NCBI RefSeq assembly: GCF_014654615.1
Contig: NZ_BNBB01000013.1
Location: 62,001 to 126,000, forward strand
From: Streptosporangium violaceochromogenes
Lineage (GTDB): Bacteria; Actinomycetota; Actinomycetes; Streptosporangiales; Streptosporangiaceae
DNA length: 64,000 bases
Direction: 5' to 3'
The translations under genes were made by a program, and so were the position numbers. Under the pieces are notes generated by a model. It ran no database searches. It was not told the DNA's origin and saw nothing but the letters and a program-made list of their open reading frames with translations. Positions 44,787 through 53,250 of this stretch are shown here, one piece after another (position 1 is the first letter of the stretch; the number at the start of each line of letters is the position of its first letter).

Positions 44787-47735
44787 ATGGTGGCCGACGG
44801 AGGCCACCGACGACTCGACGCCGACGAACCTCCTTCCTCGGCCTCGGCGACGGGCACACGCTCCTTCCGTCTCCTGTTCCGGGTGCTCGGACCGCTCCAA
44901 GTGACCATCGACGGCCGTTCCGTGCCCTTGCGGGGCACCCGGCTGCAGACCGTCCTCGGCCTGCTGCTGAGCCAGCCGAACAGAACGGTCCCCGACAGCC
45001 AGCTGATCAGCGGGCTCTGGCCGGAGGACCCCCCGCCGTCGGCGGCGGCGAACCTCCGCGCCTACATACGGAGCCTGCGGCAACTCCTCGACGACCCGCA
45101 GCGGGTGGCGCGCGTGTCCCGCGGATACCTGCTGCGGGCCGAGCCCCACGAGGTCGACGCGCTGCGTTTCGCCCGGCTGACCGCCCAGGGCGACCTGCTC
45201 GCCGAACGGGGGGACGTCGGGCGGGCGGCCGAGGTGTTCCGGCGGGCGCTCGACGAGTGGAACGGCCCGGCCTACTCCGACCTCCACGACAGCGGCCCGC
45301 TCCGCACCGAGGCCGCCGTGCTGGAGGAGCAGCGGCTTCACGCCACCCACCGATGGGTGGACCTGGAGATCAAACTCGGGCGCCACGCCGAGACGGTGCC
45401 CGTCCTCCTCCAGCTCATCGAGGACTTCCCCCTGCGCGAGAAGTTACGCGCCCAGCTGATGGAGGCCCTCTACCGCGCCAACCGGCAGGCGGAGGCGCTG
45501 GAGGTGTACCGGGAGACCCGCGCGCTGTTCATCGAGTCGCTCGGCATCGAGCCGGGCCAGGAACTGCGCGACCTGGAACAGCTGGTACTGCGCGGAGGCT
45601 CCCTCGCGGAGGAGGAGCCGGTCCGCTCCTCCCCGGCGCCGCTCCCCCGCACGATCGTCCCCGCCGACACCGCCGACTTCACCGGCCGCGACGAGGAGAT
45701 CACGCTGCTGGCGGACTGGTTGACCGGCTCCCGGGAGGGCACTCCCCCGATCGTCGTCCTCTCCGCGCGCGGCGGCACCGGCAAAACCACCCTGGCGGTG
45801 CACATGGCCAACCGCCTGCGCGACAGCTTTCCCGACGGGCAGATCTACGTCCCCCTCCACGGCGCCGAGGCGGCGCACCGGACGATGCCCGAGGTCGCGC
45901 TGGCCGGTATGCTCCGCACCCTCGGCGTGCCCGACGCCCGGATTCCCGAGAACCACGACGAACGCGAAGGCATGCTCCGGGCGATGCTCTCCGACCGGAG
46001 GATCCTCCTGGTCATCGACGACGCCGTCGACGAGAGCCATGTGATGCCGCTCATCCCCGGCATGGGCGGGTGCGCCGTACTGGTCACCAGCAGGCGCAGG
46101 CTCACCGCCATCCCCGGCGCGCGCCTGCTGGAGCTCACACCCTTCACCGAGGAACAGGCGCTTGAGTTCCTGCGGCACCTGGTCGGCCCCGGCAGGATGG
46201 ACGCCGAGTCCGAGGCCGGCGTCACGCTCACCCGCCTGTGCGGACGGCACCCGCTGGCGCTGCGGATCGCCGGAGCCCGCCTCGCCGCCCGGCCCCACTG
46301 GCCGCTGGCCCGGATGGTCAGCAGGCTCACCGACGAGCACCGGCGATTCGACGAGCTCGTCCACGGAGAGCTGGACGTACGGGCCAACCTGATGGTCTCC
46401 TACAGCGCCCTGGAGCCGCGGGCGCGTCTCCTGCTCATGCTCCTTGGAGCCCTGGACGCCGTGGACGTCCAGGAGTGGACGGCCGCAGCCCTGCTGGACG
46501 GCTCGTCCCGCGAGGCCGAGGACCTCCTCGACCAGCTCGTGGACAGCCACCTGGTCAACGCCGTGACCACGCCCGCCGGGCGGGTCCGCTACAGCCTGCA
46601 CGACCTGGTCCGCATCTTCGCGCGTGAACGCGCCCAGCGGGAGCTGACACCGGACGATCTGCGCCGGGCGCTGAAACGCGCCCTCGGGGCGCTGTTGACC
46701 GTCACGGAGCACGCCCACACCCTCCTGGCCGGCCGCCACCACCTGGTCGCGCACGGCGACGCCCCCCGCCGCCGGATCGGCCCCGAGGCGCTGAGGGACA
46801 TCGTCACCGACCCCGTGGCGTGGTGCGAGACCGAGCTGACGAACATCTCCGCCGCGGTACGGCAGGCCGCGACCTCGGGCCTTGACGAGCTGTGCTGGGA
46901 CATCGCGGTGACGACGGCCCCCCTGCTGGAGGTACGGCGCCACCTGGACGAGTGGCAGTACATGCACGAGGTCGCGCTCGCCGCGACGAGAACGGCGGGC
47001 AACCTGCGCGGGGAGGCCGTCGTCCTGACCGAGCTGGGCGAGCTCAGCCTGGAGCGCCACGACCACCGGCGGGCGACCGGCCTCCTGGAGGAGGCCGTGC
47101 GCATCCTCACCGGTCTGGGGGACACCCACGCCCGCGCCATCGCCGAGCTGAAGCTCGCCATCCTCGACCGGCTGAACGGACGGCTCGGCAGAAGCCTGCG
47201 GCGGGCGGAGAGCAGCGGGGCCGCCCTGAACGACCTGGGGGACCTGGGGAACGAGGCGCTGGCCCTGCGGCAGATCGGGCAGATACACACCCAGCTCGGC
47301 GACCACCACCGGGCCCGTGAACACCTCGAACGGGCGCGGGGGGCGGCCGGGCGGGCCGGGGCGTCCCGCCTGCTCCAGCAGATCGACTACCGGCTGGGGG
47401 AGCTTGACGTGGCGTGTGACCGGCCGGACGCCGCCATCCCCCGGTTCGAGGCCGTCCTTGAGTTCTGCCGTTCCATCGGGGACCGGGTCGGCACGGCCTA
47501 CGCCCTGTACGGGCTGGGCCGGGCGCACGCGGCCAGGGGACGGTTCCGCGAGTCCACCGAGATGCTCGCCCTCGCGCTGGCGGACGCCGAGGCCGCCGAT
47601 GAGCGGATCGTCAAGGCGGAGGTCCATCACTACCTCGGCAAGCTCGCGCAGGCCCGAGGCCGGACGGCCGAGGCGGCGAAGCAGTTCGACATCGCCGGCG
47701 TCATCTTCCGGGATCTCGGGATGACGCCGCGCTGA
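44787..47735 (+). CDS. SARP/AfsR-like regulator (SARP-NB-ARC-TPR)
   Basis: This 982-residue pathway-type activator has an OmpR-like winged helix (about 25-110: FRVLGPLQV), a bacterial transcriptional activation domain (115-260), an NB-ARC ATPase (295-560; P-loop ARGGTGKTT, VIDDAV as Walker B, GRHPLALRIAG) and C-terminal TPR-like helices (about 690-980). SARPs bind direct repeats near -35 and activate antibiotic genes. It faces the hydrazine-type operon and overlaps its last gene by 35 bases at the 3' end. ATG 44787 follows CAGGGGGA at good spacing. A TTA codon lies at 45444-45446, so translation may depend on the rare tRNA-Leu (bldA). Confidence 0.93.
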   Translation: MVADGGHRRLDADEPPSSASATGTRSFRLLFRVLGPLQVTIDGRSVPLRGTRLQTVLGLLLSQPNRTVPDSQLISGLWPEDPPPSAAANLRAYIRSLRQLLDDPQRVARVSRGYLLRAEPHEVDALRFARLTAQGDLLAERGDVGRAAEVFRRALDEWNGPAYSDLHDSGPLRTEAAVLEEQRLHATHRWVDLEIKLGRHAETVPVLLQLIEDFPLREKLRAQLMEALYRANRQAEALEVYRETRALFIESLGIEPGQELRDLEQLVLRGGSLAEEEPVRSSPAPLPRTIVPADTADFTGRDEEITLLADWLTGSREGTPPIVVLSARGGTGKTTLAVHMANRLRDSFPDGQIYVPLHGAEAAHRTMPEVALAGMLRTLGVPDARIPENHDEREGMLRAMLSDRRILLVIDDAVDESHVMPLIPGMGGCAVLVTSRRRLTAIPGARLLELTPFTEEQALEFLRHLVGPGRMDAESEAGVTLTRLCGRHPLALRIAGARLAARPHWPLARMVSRLTDEHRRFDELVHGELDVRANLMVSYSALEPRARLLLMLLGALDAVDVQEWTAAALLDGSSREAEDLLDQLVDSHLVNAVTTPAGRVRYSLHDLVRIFARERAQRELTPDDLRRALKRALGALLTVTEHAHTLLAGRHHLVAHGDAPRRRIGPEALRDIVTDPVAWCETELTNISAAVRQAATSGLDELCWDIAVTTAPLLEVRRHLDEWQYMHEVALAATRTAGNLRGEAVVLTELGELSLERHDHRRATGLLEEAVRILTGLGDTHARAIAELKLAILDRLNGRLGRSLRRAESSGAALNDLGDLGNEALALRQIGQIHTQLGDHHRAREHLERARGAAGRAGASRLLQQIDYRLGELDVACDRPDAAIPRFEAVLEFCRSIGDRVGTAYALYGLGRAHAARGRFRESTEMLALALADAEAADERIVKAEVHHYLGKLAQARGRTAEAAKQFDIAGVIFRDLGMTPR

Positions 47736-48921
47736 GACGGCGCGTTCCCACGGCGGCGACGAGCGTGACGGCGGCGCAGCAGGCGAGCGGTACCGAGAAG
47801 ATCAGGCCGGTGCCGTAGGCGTCGGCCACCCATCCGGCCGCCGGCGCGCCGAGGGCGACGCCCCCGCCGAGGCCGGTGCTGATCCAGGTCATGCCCTCGG
47901 TCAGCCGCTCGGGGGGGACCACCCGTTCGACCAGGCCGGTGGCGAGGATGAGGATCGGCGCGCACATGACGCCGGAGACCAGCAGGACGCCCCCCAGAAG
48001 GTAGAGGTTGTCCGTCACCAGCAGGGGCGCGGTCGTCAGCGTCAGCAGGACGGCCGCGACCGTCAGCTGCCGCCGGACGCTCCAGGGAAGCCGGCGCCTG
48101 CCGAAGAGGACGCCGGAGAGCCCGCTTCCCAGCGCGTAGAGCGCGAGGACGACGCTCGCCGACGCGGTCTGTCGGTGTTCCGTGGCGAAGCCGATGACGG
48201 CCACCTCCACGGAGCCGAAAAGACCCCCCATCGCCGTGCAGACGGCGACCACGACCCCAAGGCCCCGCGCGTTGAGGCGCGCGCCGCCGCGCCGCCGGGG
48301 GGCGGCCGAGGCCGGCGGCTCCGTGGCCCGCCGCGCGGCCAGCAACCGGCACCCGGTGAACAGCAGCACGGCCGCCGCGACGAGCCCCGCCTCGGCCCCC
48401 GCCACCAGGCACAGGTTGATCGCGAGGATCGGCCCCACGACGAAGAGGAGGTCGTCGACCACCGACTCCATGGCGTAGGCGGTGTGGAGCCACTCGGTGC
48501 CGCGCAGCAGATGAGCCCACCGGGCACGGACCATCGAACCGGCGTTGGGCGTCAGGCCGACCGGCGCGGCGCAGACGAAGAGCATCCAGGCCGGCGCGCG
48601 CAGCACACCGCAGACGACCAGGCCGACCATCCCGGCGACGGCGGCCAGCGACGCCGGCCCGATCACGCGGTGCTGCCCCAGGCGGTCCGCCAGGCGTGAC
48701 AGCGGCGGCCCGAAGACGGCGTAGCAGAGCGTCTGGGTCGCGGTGACGGAACCGGCCAGCCCGTAGGAGCCGTACCGGGACGCAACCATGATCACTATGC
48801 TGACGCCGACGACGGCCCCGGGAAGCCTGGCCAGCACCCCCGAGGCGGCCATCCCCCTGGCACCGGGGACGGCGAGCACCCGCGCGTAGGGGGACGCCGA
48901 CGTGGCGGCGGTCACACGCAT
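47701..48921 (-). CDS. MFS exporter 2 of the hydrazine-type locus
   Basis: This 406-residue, 12-helix MFS protein starts at MRVTAATSASPYARVLAVPG and has FGPPLSRLADRLGQHRVIGP as the loop 2-3 motif. It resembles small-molecule efflux proteins found beside antibiotic genes. It is the last gene of the 11-gene minus-strand operon, overlapping the ATP-grasp gene before it by ten bases. Its 3' end overlaps the SARP gene end by 35 bases. Likely role: export of, or resistance to, the locus product. A larger in-frame span up to 50553 covers the upstream gene in a shadow frame and is rejected. Confidence 0.9.
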   Translation of the reverse strand: MRVTAATSASPYARVLAVPGARGMAASGVLARLPGAVVGVSIVIMVASRYGSYGLAGSVTATQTLCYAVFGPPLSRLADRLGQHRVIGPASLAAVAGMVGLVVCGVLRAPAWMLFVCAAPVGLTPNAGSMVRARWAHLLRGTEWLHTAYAMESVVDDLLFVVGPILAINLCLVAGAEAGLVAAAVLLFTGCRLLAARRATEPPASAAPRRRGGARLNARGLGVVVAVCTAMGGLFGSVEVAVIGFATEHRQTASASVVLALYALGSGLSGVLFGRRRLPWSVRRQLTVAAVLLTLTTAPLLVTDNLYLLGGVLLVSGVMCAPILILATGLVERVVPPERLTEGMTWISTGLGGGVALGAPAAGWVADAYGTGLIFSVPLACCAAVTLVAAVGTRRLSAASSRDPGR

Positions 48922-50126
48922 GAGCGCCGCTCCGGCTCGGTGACGCAGGTGAAGGCCGCCAGGGTGGCCTCGATCGCCGCCTCCACCGCCGCGGCGGTCG
49001 GCGCCCGGTAGCGGAAGCGGCCGAGAAGCGTCTCGTGGCCGGACGGGCCGGTGAAACGGTGTCCGGGCTCGGGCAGGTCCTCGCCGTACAGCCCCTCGAC
49101 CACCCCGGCGAGCGAGGGGCGCGACAGCAGCCGGTGCCCGACCGGCCCGGGAACCTGCAGATACCCGGCGATCTCCGTGCTTTCGGCCCTCGCGCCGATG
49201 GTTCGCGGCCTCTCCCCGAGCTGGAGCCGGATCCAGTCGCCGATGACGTCCACCCCGTAGACGTCGCGCAGGACGAAGGCGATCTCCCCGCCGCCCACCC
49301 GCGCCGCCACCTCCAGGAACACCGGCCCCGTCTCGGACTCGATGACCTCCAGATGGAACGCCGAGTCCCGCAGACCCAGCGTGTTCAGGCAGCGCAGCGT
49401 GAACGCGAGCATGGCGTCGGCCGCCGGGCCGGCCTGCACGGCGGACCCCAGCGGCGTGCCGCGGCTGTAGTCGTAGCAGGTGTTGACGTACCGCGACGCC
49501 CGGGCGAAGAGGAAGCGGCCCTCCCCGACGATCCCGTCGACGTGCCAGATGGGGCCGGCGACGTACTCCTCCACCTCGTAGTCGTCGCAGCCCGACCGTT
49601 CGAGGCCGGCGAGGACGTCCGCCAGATCGGAGGAGGTGTGGACGACGTGGCAGCCGGTGCTCGCGGTCTGGGCGCGCGGTTTGACGACGACGGACCCGCC
49701 CACGCGCCGCCGGAACCCGGCGACCTCGGCCGGCGACTCGACCGCCGCGAAGCGCGGGACCCGGACGCCGGCGTCGGCCAGGACGGCCTTCATGGTCACC
49801 TTGTCGCGGAAACGCCGCACGTGGGCGGGGTCGTCGCCGCGCACGCCGCAGGTCTGCCGGATGCGCGCGCCGGTGGCCAGGTCGAACTCCGACAGGGCGA
49901 CGACCAGGTCGAACCTCCCACACGCCTCCTGAACGGCCTTGGCCGCGGCCACCACCTCCGCCTCCCGGCCGAGGTCGTCCAGCACGGTGACGTGCCGCGC
50001 CTCCTTCGGGATCCACGGCAGATGCGTGGGGACGGTCACGTAACACACCTCGTGGCGGAGATGGTCGACGAAGTTCCCGTAGGCCGAGAACTCGTCGTCC
50101 CACCGGTTCACGATGAGGACTCTCAC
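48912..50126 (-). CDS. ATP-grasp ligase 3
   Basis: This 404-residue protein has the ATP-grasp architecture of carboxylate-amine ligases: an N-terminal Rossmann-like region (MRVLIVNRWDDEFSAYGNF), a phosphate-binding stretch (VVVKPRAQTASTGCHVV) and the metal/ATP motif FHLEVIESETGPVFLEVAAR. Such enzymes form an amide bond through an acyl-phosphate. It is clearly different from the other two ATP-grasp proteins here (about 404 against 415 residues, with little shared beyond the fold motifs). It lies 27 bases after the MetRS-like gene. Inference: ligation of the hydrazino acid or of the final amino acid. Confidence 0.9.
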   Translation of the reverse strand: MRVLIVNRWDDEFSAYGNFVDHLRHEVCYVTVPTHLPWIPKEARHVTVLDDLGREAEVVAAAKAVQEACGRFDLVVALSEFDLATGARIRQTCGVRGDDPAHVRRFRDKVTMKAVLADAGVRVPRFAAVESPAEVAGFRRRVGGSVVVKPRAQTASTGCHVVHTSSDLADVLAGLERSGCDDYEVEEYVAGPIWHVDGIVGEGRFLFARASRYVNTCYDYSRGTPLGSAVQAGPAADAMLAFTLRCLNTLGLRDSAFHLEVIESETGPVFLEVAARVGGGEIAFVLRDVYGVDVIGDWIRLQLGERPRTIGARAESTEIAGYLQVPGPVGHRLLSRPSLAGVVEGLYGEDLPEPGHRFTGPSGHETLLGRFRYRAPTAAAVEAAIEATLAAFTCVTEPERRSCV

Positions 50127-50153
50127 GCTGTTCTCCCTCCGCGATGACGGGCG

Positions 50154-51809
50154 TCAGGCCGGAGCATGACGCGACGAAGCAGGCAGGACGGGCGCCAGGT
50201 CGCCCAGGTTGACGGGCTCGAAGCCGGGGATGCCTGGGGTCGCGCGGGGCCGGGTGGGGTGCGGGAAGGCCGCCAGGCGCGGCTCGCCCGCACCGCCGAG
50301 CCACTCCCACAGCCGCCGCCCCAGCCGCGGCATGACCGGGAAGGCCAGGACGGCCGTCCCCTTCAGCCACCAGTAGGCGTGGGAGGGGGAGACCCACTCC
50401 CCCGGTGCCTCCCGCCACCACAGGTCGAACGCCGTGACGGCGTCCGCCGTCACGGCGACCACCCCGTCCAGGGCCGTCTCCTGCCTGCGCAGCAGCTCCT
50501 CCAGCCGGGCCAGCCGGTCCGTCCCCATGGGTTCGGGCAGGACGTCGGCGCACGCCGCCGAGGCGGCGCGAACGCGGGGCGTCAGCAGGCCGGCCAGCCG
50601 TGTGTTGTTCACCTCGACGAAGGCCTCCGGCTCCATGCTCTCGGGCCCGTCCTCCAGCCGGGTCGCGGCCAGGAAGTACCGCACGGCGTCCGTGCCGATC
50701 CGCGGCGACCGGGCGAGGTCGGCGACCCAGACGACGTGCCGGCGGCTCGTCGAGAACTTCGCGCCCTCCAGCAGGTAGAAGTCGTTGACCAGGACGCGGT
50801 CGTAGGGCTTCATGCCGCCGTGGCGCAGCGCGGTCCCCACGATGCAGACCATGGTGGGGATGACGTTGTCGATGCCGACGCTGGTCACCGTGGTGACCCC
50901 GGAGCCGGGATCGAAGGCGTTGACCCCGGTCCCGCTCATCTCCCCGTGGACGGCGCCCATGAGCCTGGCGAACATGAAGATCCCCGCGTACGGGAAGAGC
51001 GTGCGCGGCACGCCGGAGCCGTCCCCCTCAAGGGCCACCCCCCACTCCTGGGGCGCGCTCAGGCGGACCGTCCCGCCCTCGCGGGCCAGGAAACGCTCGA
51101 CCGCCTCCCGGAAGCGCGGCCGCAGCTTCATCTCCGCCATCCGGAGGCGGAGCGCCCCGGGTTCCGCGGTCTTGAGGAAGAGGGTGGAGATCTCCCGCCA
51201 TTCGAGCGGGCCGACGCCGCCGAGCCCCCGCGGTTCCAGCAGGTTCTCCGGGCGGAAGTGACCGCCGCACCCCTCGCAGAAGTAGCTGGAGGCCTCGCTT
51301 CCGCAGTCCGGGCACCTGCCCGCGAGCCACGGCCCGACGGCGTAACGCGCGGCGGAGCGGCTGTAGGGGACGTGTTCCCGCCGCTCGACCACCGCCCGCC
51401 GGTGGCGGAGCCGGCGCAGGCAGGCGCCGACCTCCTCCTCGAAGGCCTTCCGCCAGGGCTCCTCGCGGGGGTTGATGAACCGGTCGACGCCGATGTCCAT
51501 CGCGTCGAGGTCCTCGGCGATGAGGGCGTGGTACTCGGCCGCGATCCGCTCCTCCGGACGTCCCTCGGCCGCGGCCTTGAAGGTCATGTACGGCTCGTAG
51601 ACGTCGCTTCCGGTGATGACCAGCGGCAGGTCGCCGCGCATGCGCAGGAAGCGGCCGAGCATGTCCAGGCGCAGGAAGGGCCCGGCGATGTGCCCGAGGT
51701 GCAGCCGCCCGTTCGGGGTCGGCTCCGAGGGGGCCAGCAGGTAGTGCCGGGGGCGGGTGGTCCCCGGGACCCCGATCAGGGGCGCGGGGGACGCGGGGGG
51801 CACGGTCAT
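50154..51809 (-). CDS. Methionyl-tRNA synthetase-like enzyme
   Basis: This 551-residue class I synthetase homologue has the HIGH-type motif PNGRLHLGHIAG (about 30-41), two zinc knuckles (CPDC and CEGC, about 165-190), the KMSKS-type loop KFSTSRRH (near 345) and a C-terminal helical domain. MetRS-like proteins lacking a translation role form N-N bonds in hydrazine synthetases (Spb40, Tri28, PyrN), where they activate the amino acid and load it on an N-hydroxy amine; those are fused to a cupin. Here the cupin is a separate gene two positions upstream, with a flavoenzyme gene between. ATG 51809 overlaps the upstream TGA. A resistant MetRS copy is a less likely alternative. Confidence 0.9.
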   Translation of the reverse strand: MTVPPASPAPLIGVPGTTRPRHYLLAPSEPTPNGRLHLGHIAGPFLRLDMLGRFLRMRGDLPLVITGSDVYEPYMTFKAAAEGRPEERIAAEYHALIAEDLDAMDIGVDRFINPREEPWRKAFEEEVGACLRRLRHRRAVVERREHVPYSRSAARYAVGPWLAGRCPDCGSEASSYFCEGCGGHFRPENLLEPRGLGGVGPLEWREISTLFLKTAEPGALRLRMAEMKLRPRFREAVERFLAREGGTVRLSAPQEWGVALEGDGSGVPRTLFPYAGIFMFARLMGAVHGEMSGTGVNAFDPGSGVTTVTSVGIDNVIPTMVCIVGTALRHGGMKPYDRVLVNDFYLLEGAKFSTSRRHVVWVADLARSPRIGTDAVRYFLAATRLEDGPESMEPEAFVEVNNTRLAGLLTPRVRAASAACADVLPEPMGTDRLARLEELLRRQETALDGVVAVTADAVTAFDLWWREAPGEWVSPSHAYWWLKGTAVLAFPVMPRLGRRLWEWLGGAGEPRLAAFPHPTRPRATPGIPGFEPVNLGDLAPVLPASSRHAPA

Positions 51810-52921
51810 GAACGGCCGCCTTCCCGGGGGCCGAGAAGTTCCAGGGCGCGCTCGGCGACGGCCGGCGCCAGCCGGTAGCCGGAACCGTTGCCGCCGAGAG
51901 CCAGGACGACGCCCGGCCACCCCTCCACCTCCTCGACCAACGGCATCCGGTCGGGGGTGTAGCCGTCGTAGAAGGCCCGGCCGCCGCGGATCTTCCCGGC
52001 CAGGGCGGGAACGTGTTCACGGAGGATGCCGGCGGCCGTCCTGTGGTCCTCGGGGCTCAGCTCCGGCGGTCCGTCCTCCGGAGAGCCGTCCCAGTGGTCC
52101 GAGGTGAAGCTGAAGAGCCAGTACCCCTTCTCCCGCCACGGGAGCAGGAAGGCGTCGTCGTCATCGAAGATCAGAACCGGGGCGCCGGCGGGAGGCCGTA
52201 CCCCGAGGTGGAGGGCCGCGACCTTCTTGATCCGGAGCCCGCGCGCCCGGGCGACGTCGCCGAACGGCCCCGCGAGCGCCCAGGCGCCGGTCGCCACGAC
52301 GACCTTGCCGGCGACCGCGCGCGCCTCGCCCCCGCAGGTCAGCTCGTAGCCGCCGTCGCGGGGCCGCACACCGGTGACGGGCAGGCCGCTCCACACCTCG
52401 CTGCCCGGCCGCCGCCGCTGCCCGGCCAGCAGGTGCTCGGTCAGACGCCCCACGTCCGCGTGGGTGCCCCCGCCGGAGCGCAGCAGCAGCCGGTCGGCGC
52501 CCTGACGCACCCCGGGAAGGACGCCGTCCAGCCGGGCCCCGCCGCCGGCGCCGGCCTCGGTCAGGCGGGGACCCGCCATGCTCTCCCGCAGCCTGCCCAG
52601 GCCGGCCCGCCCGATCAGCCAGTAGGTGTCGGCCGGCCGGATCGGCAGCGTGGGCCGTTCGGCTCTCAGCCGGGCGTAGACCGCGGAGCTCCGAGCCGCC
52701 ATCGCCCGCTTTTGAGGGGTGTGTCCCGTGGGGACGTCCAGCCCGGCGGACAGGTGCGTGGCTCCGGGGGCGCCGCCGTCCACCGTGAGAACCCGGAGGC
52801 TCCGGTCCCCCTCCGCCGCGAGGTGGGCCACCATCGCGCCGGTGATCCCGGCCCCGACGACCGCGAGGTCGAAGTCCGCCGGTGCCCTTTCCGCCGGCCG
52901 TCCCGTCGTGCGCCCCGTCAT
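51806..52921 (-). CDS. FAD-dependent oxidoreductase, DAO family
   Basis: This 371-residue flavoprotein of the D-amino-acid/glycine oxidase fold has the N-terminal dinucleotide motif VVGAGITGAMVAHLA and a C-terminal ALGGNGSGYRLAP. It sits between the cupin and MetRS-like genes with four-base overlaps on both sides. In the s56-p1 and pyrazofurin systems, a flavoenzyme encoded beside the synthetase cleaves the lysine-hydrazine conjugate, freeing the hydrazino acid and a semialdehyde; the same role is inferred here. The in-frame extension to 53191 crosses the cupin gene and is rejected. Confidence 0.92.
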   Translation of the reverse strand: MTGRTTGRPAERAPADFDLAVVGAGITGAMVAHLAAEGDRSLRVLTVDGGAPGATHLSAGLDVPTGHTPQKRAMAARSSAVYARLRAERPTLPIRPADTYWLIGRAGLGRLRESMAGPRLTEAGAGGGARLDGVLPGVRQGADRLLLRSGGGTHADVGRLTEHLLAGQRRRPGSEVWSGLPVTGVRPRDGGYELTCGGEARAVAGKVVVATGAWALAGPFGDVARARGLRIKKVAALHLGVRPPAGAPVLIFDDDDAFLLPWREKGYWLFSFTSDHWDGSPEDGPPELSPEDHRTAAGILREHVPALAGKIRGGRAFYDGYTPDRMPLVEEVEGWPGVVLALGGNGSGYRLAPAVAERALELLGPREGGRS

Positions 52922-53250
52922 TCGCCCCGCCACCAGAGCGACAGCACGGACATCGGCGTGCCGCGGTCGGCCAGCAGCATGTGCTCGGCGAACGGCGCGA
53001 ACCCCACGAGGTCGCCCGGGGAGACCTCGTGGTCGGCGCCCTCGTAGCGGAGCGTTCCCCTGCCCTGGAGCACCAGCCACATCTCGGTGACGGCGTGGCT
53101 GTCGGGCGGGGTCACGCCCCCGGCGGCGACCTCGAAGCGGGCCATGCCGAAGGGCCGCTTCCCCGGCAGGGCGTCGAGGGCGGCCTCCCACTCCTTGAGC
53201 CCGGGAAACTCCGCGGGAAGGGCGCGGAACCCGATCCGGGGGAGGCTCAC
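52918..53250 (-). CDS. Small stand-alone cupin
   Basis: This 110-residue single-domain cupin contains SHAVTEMWLVLQGRGTL (first cupin motif with His and Glu ligands) and GDLVGFAPFAEHMLL (second motif with His). It could bind Zn or Fe. In known hydrazine synthetases the cupin domain rearranges the aminoacyl ester of the N-hydroxy amine to the hydrazine, but as part of one polypeptide with the MetRS domain. The GTG start overlaps the monooxygenase stop (GTGA) and follows GGAGGT. Inference: the cupin half of a split synthetase. Confidence 0.9.
   Translation of the reverse strand: MSLPRIGFRALPAEFPGLKEWEAALDALPGKRPFGMARFEVAAGGVTPPDSHAVTEMWLVLQGRGTLRYEGADHEVSPGDLVGFAPFAEHMLLADRGTPMSVLSLWWRGE

Noticed and set aside
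50154..51809. MetRS-like gene as a self-resistance tRNA synthetase
   Set aside because: Kept as an alternative only: its position within the N-hydroxylase/cupin/flavoenzyme run is better explained by hydrazine synthesis.
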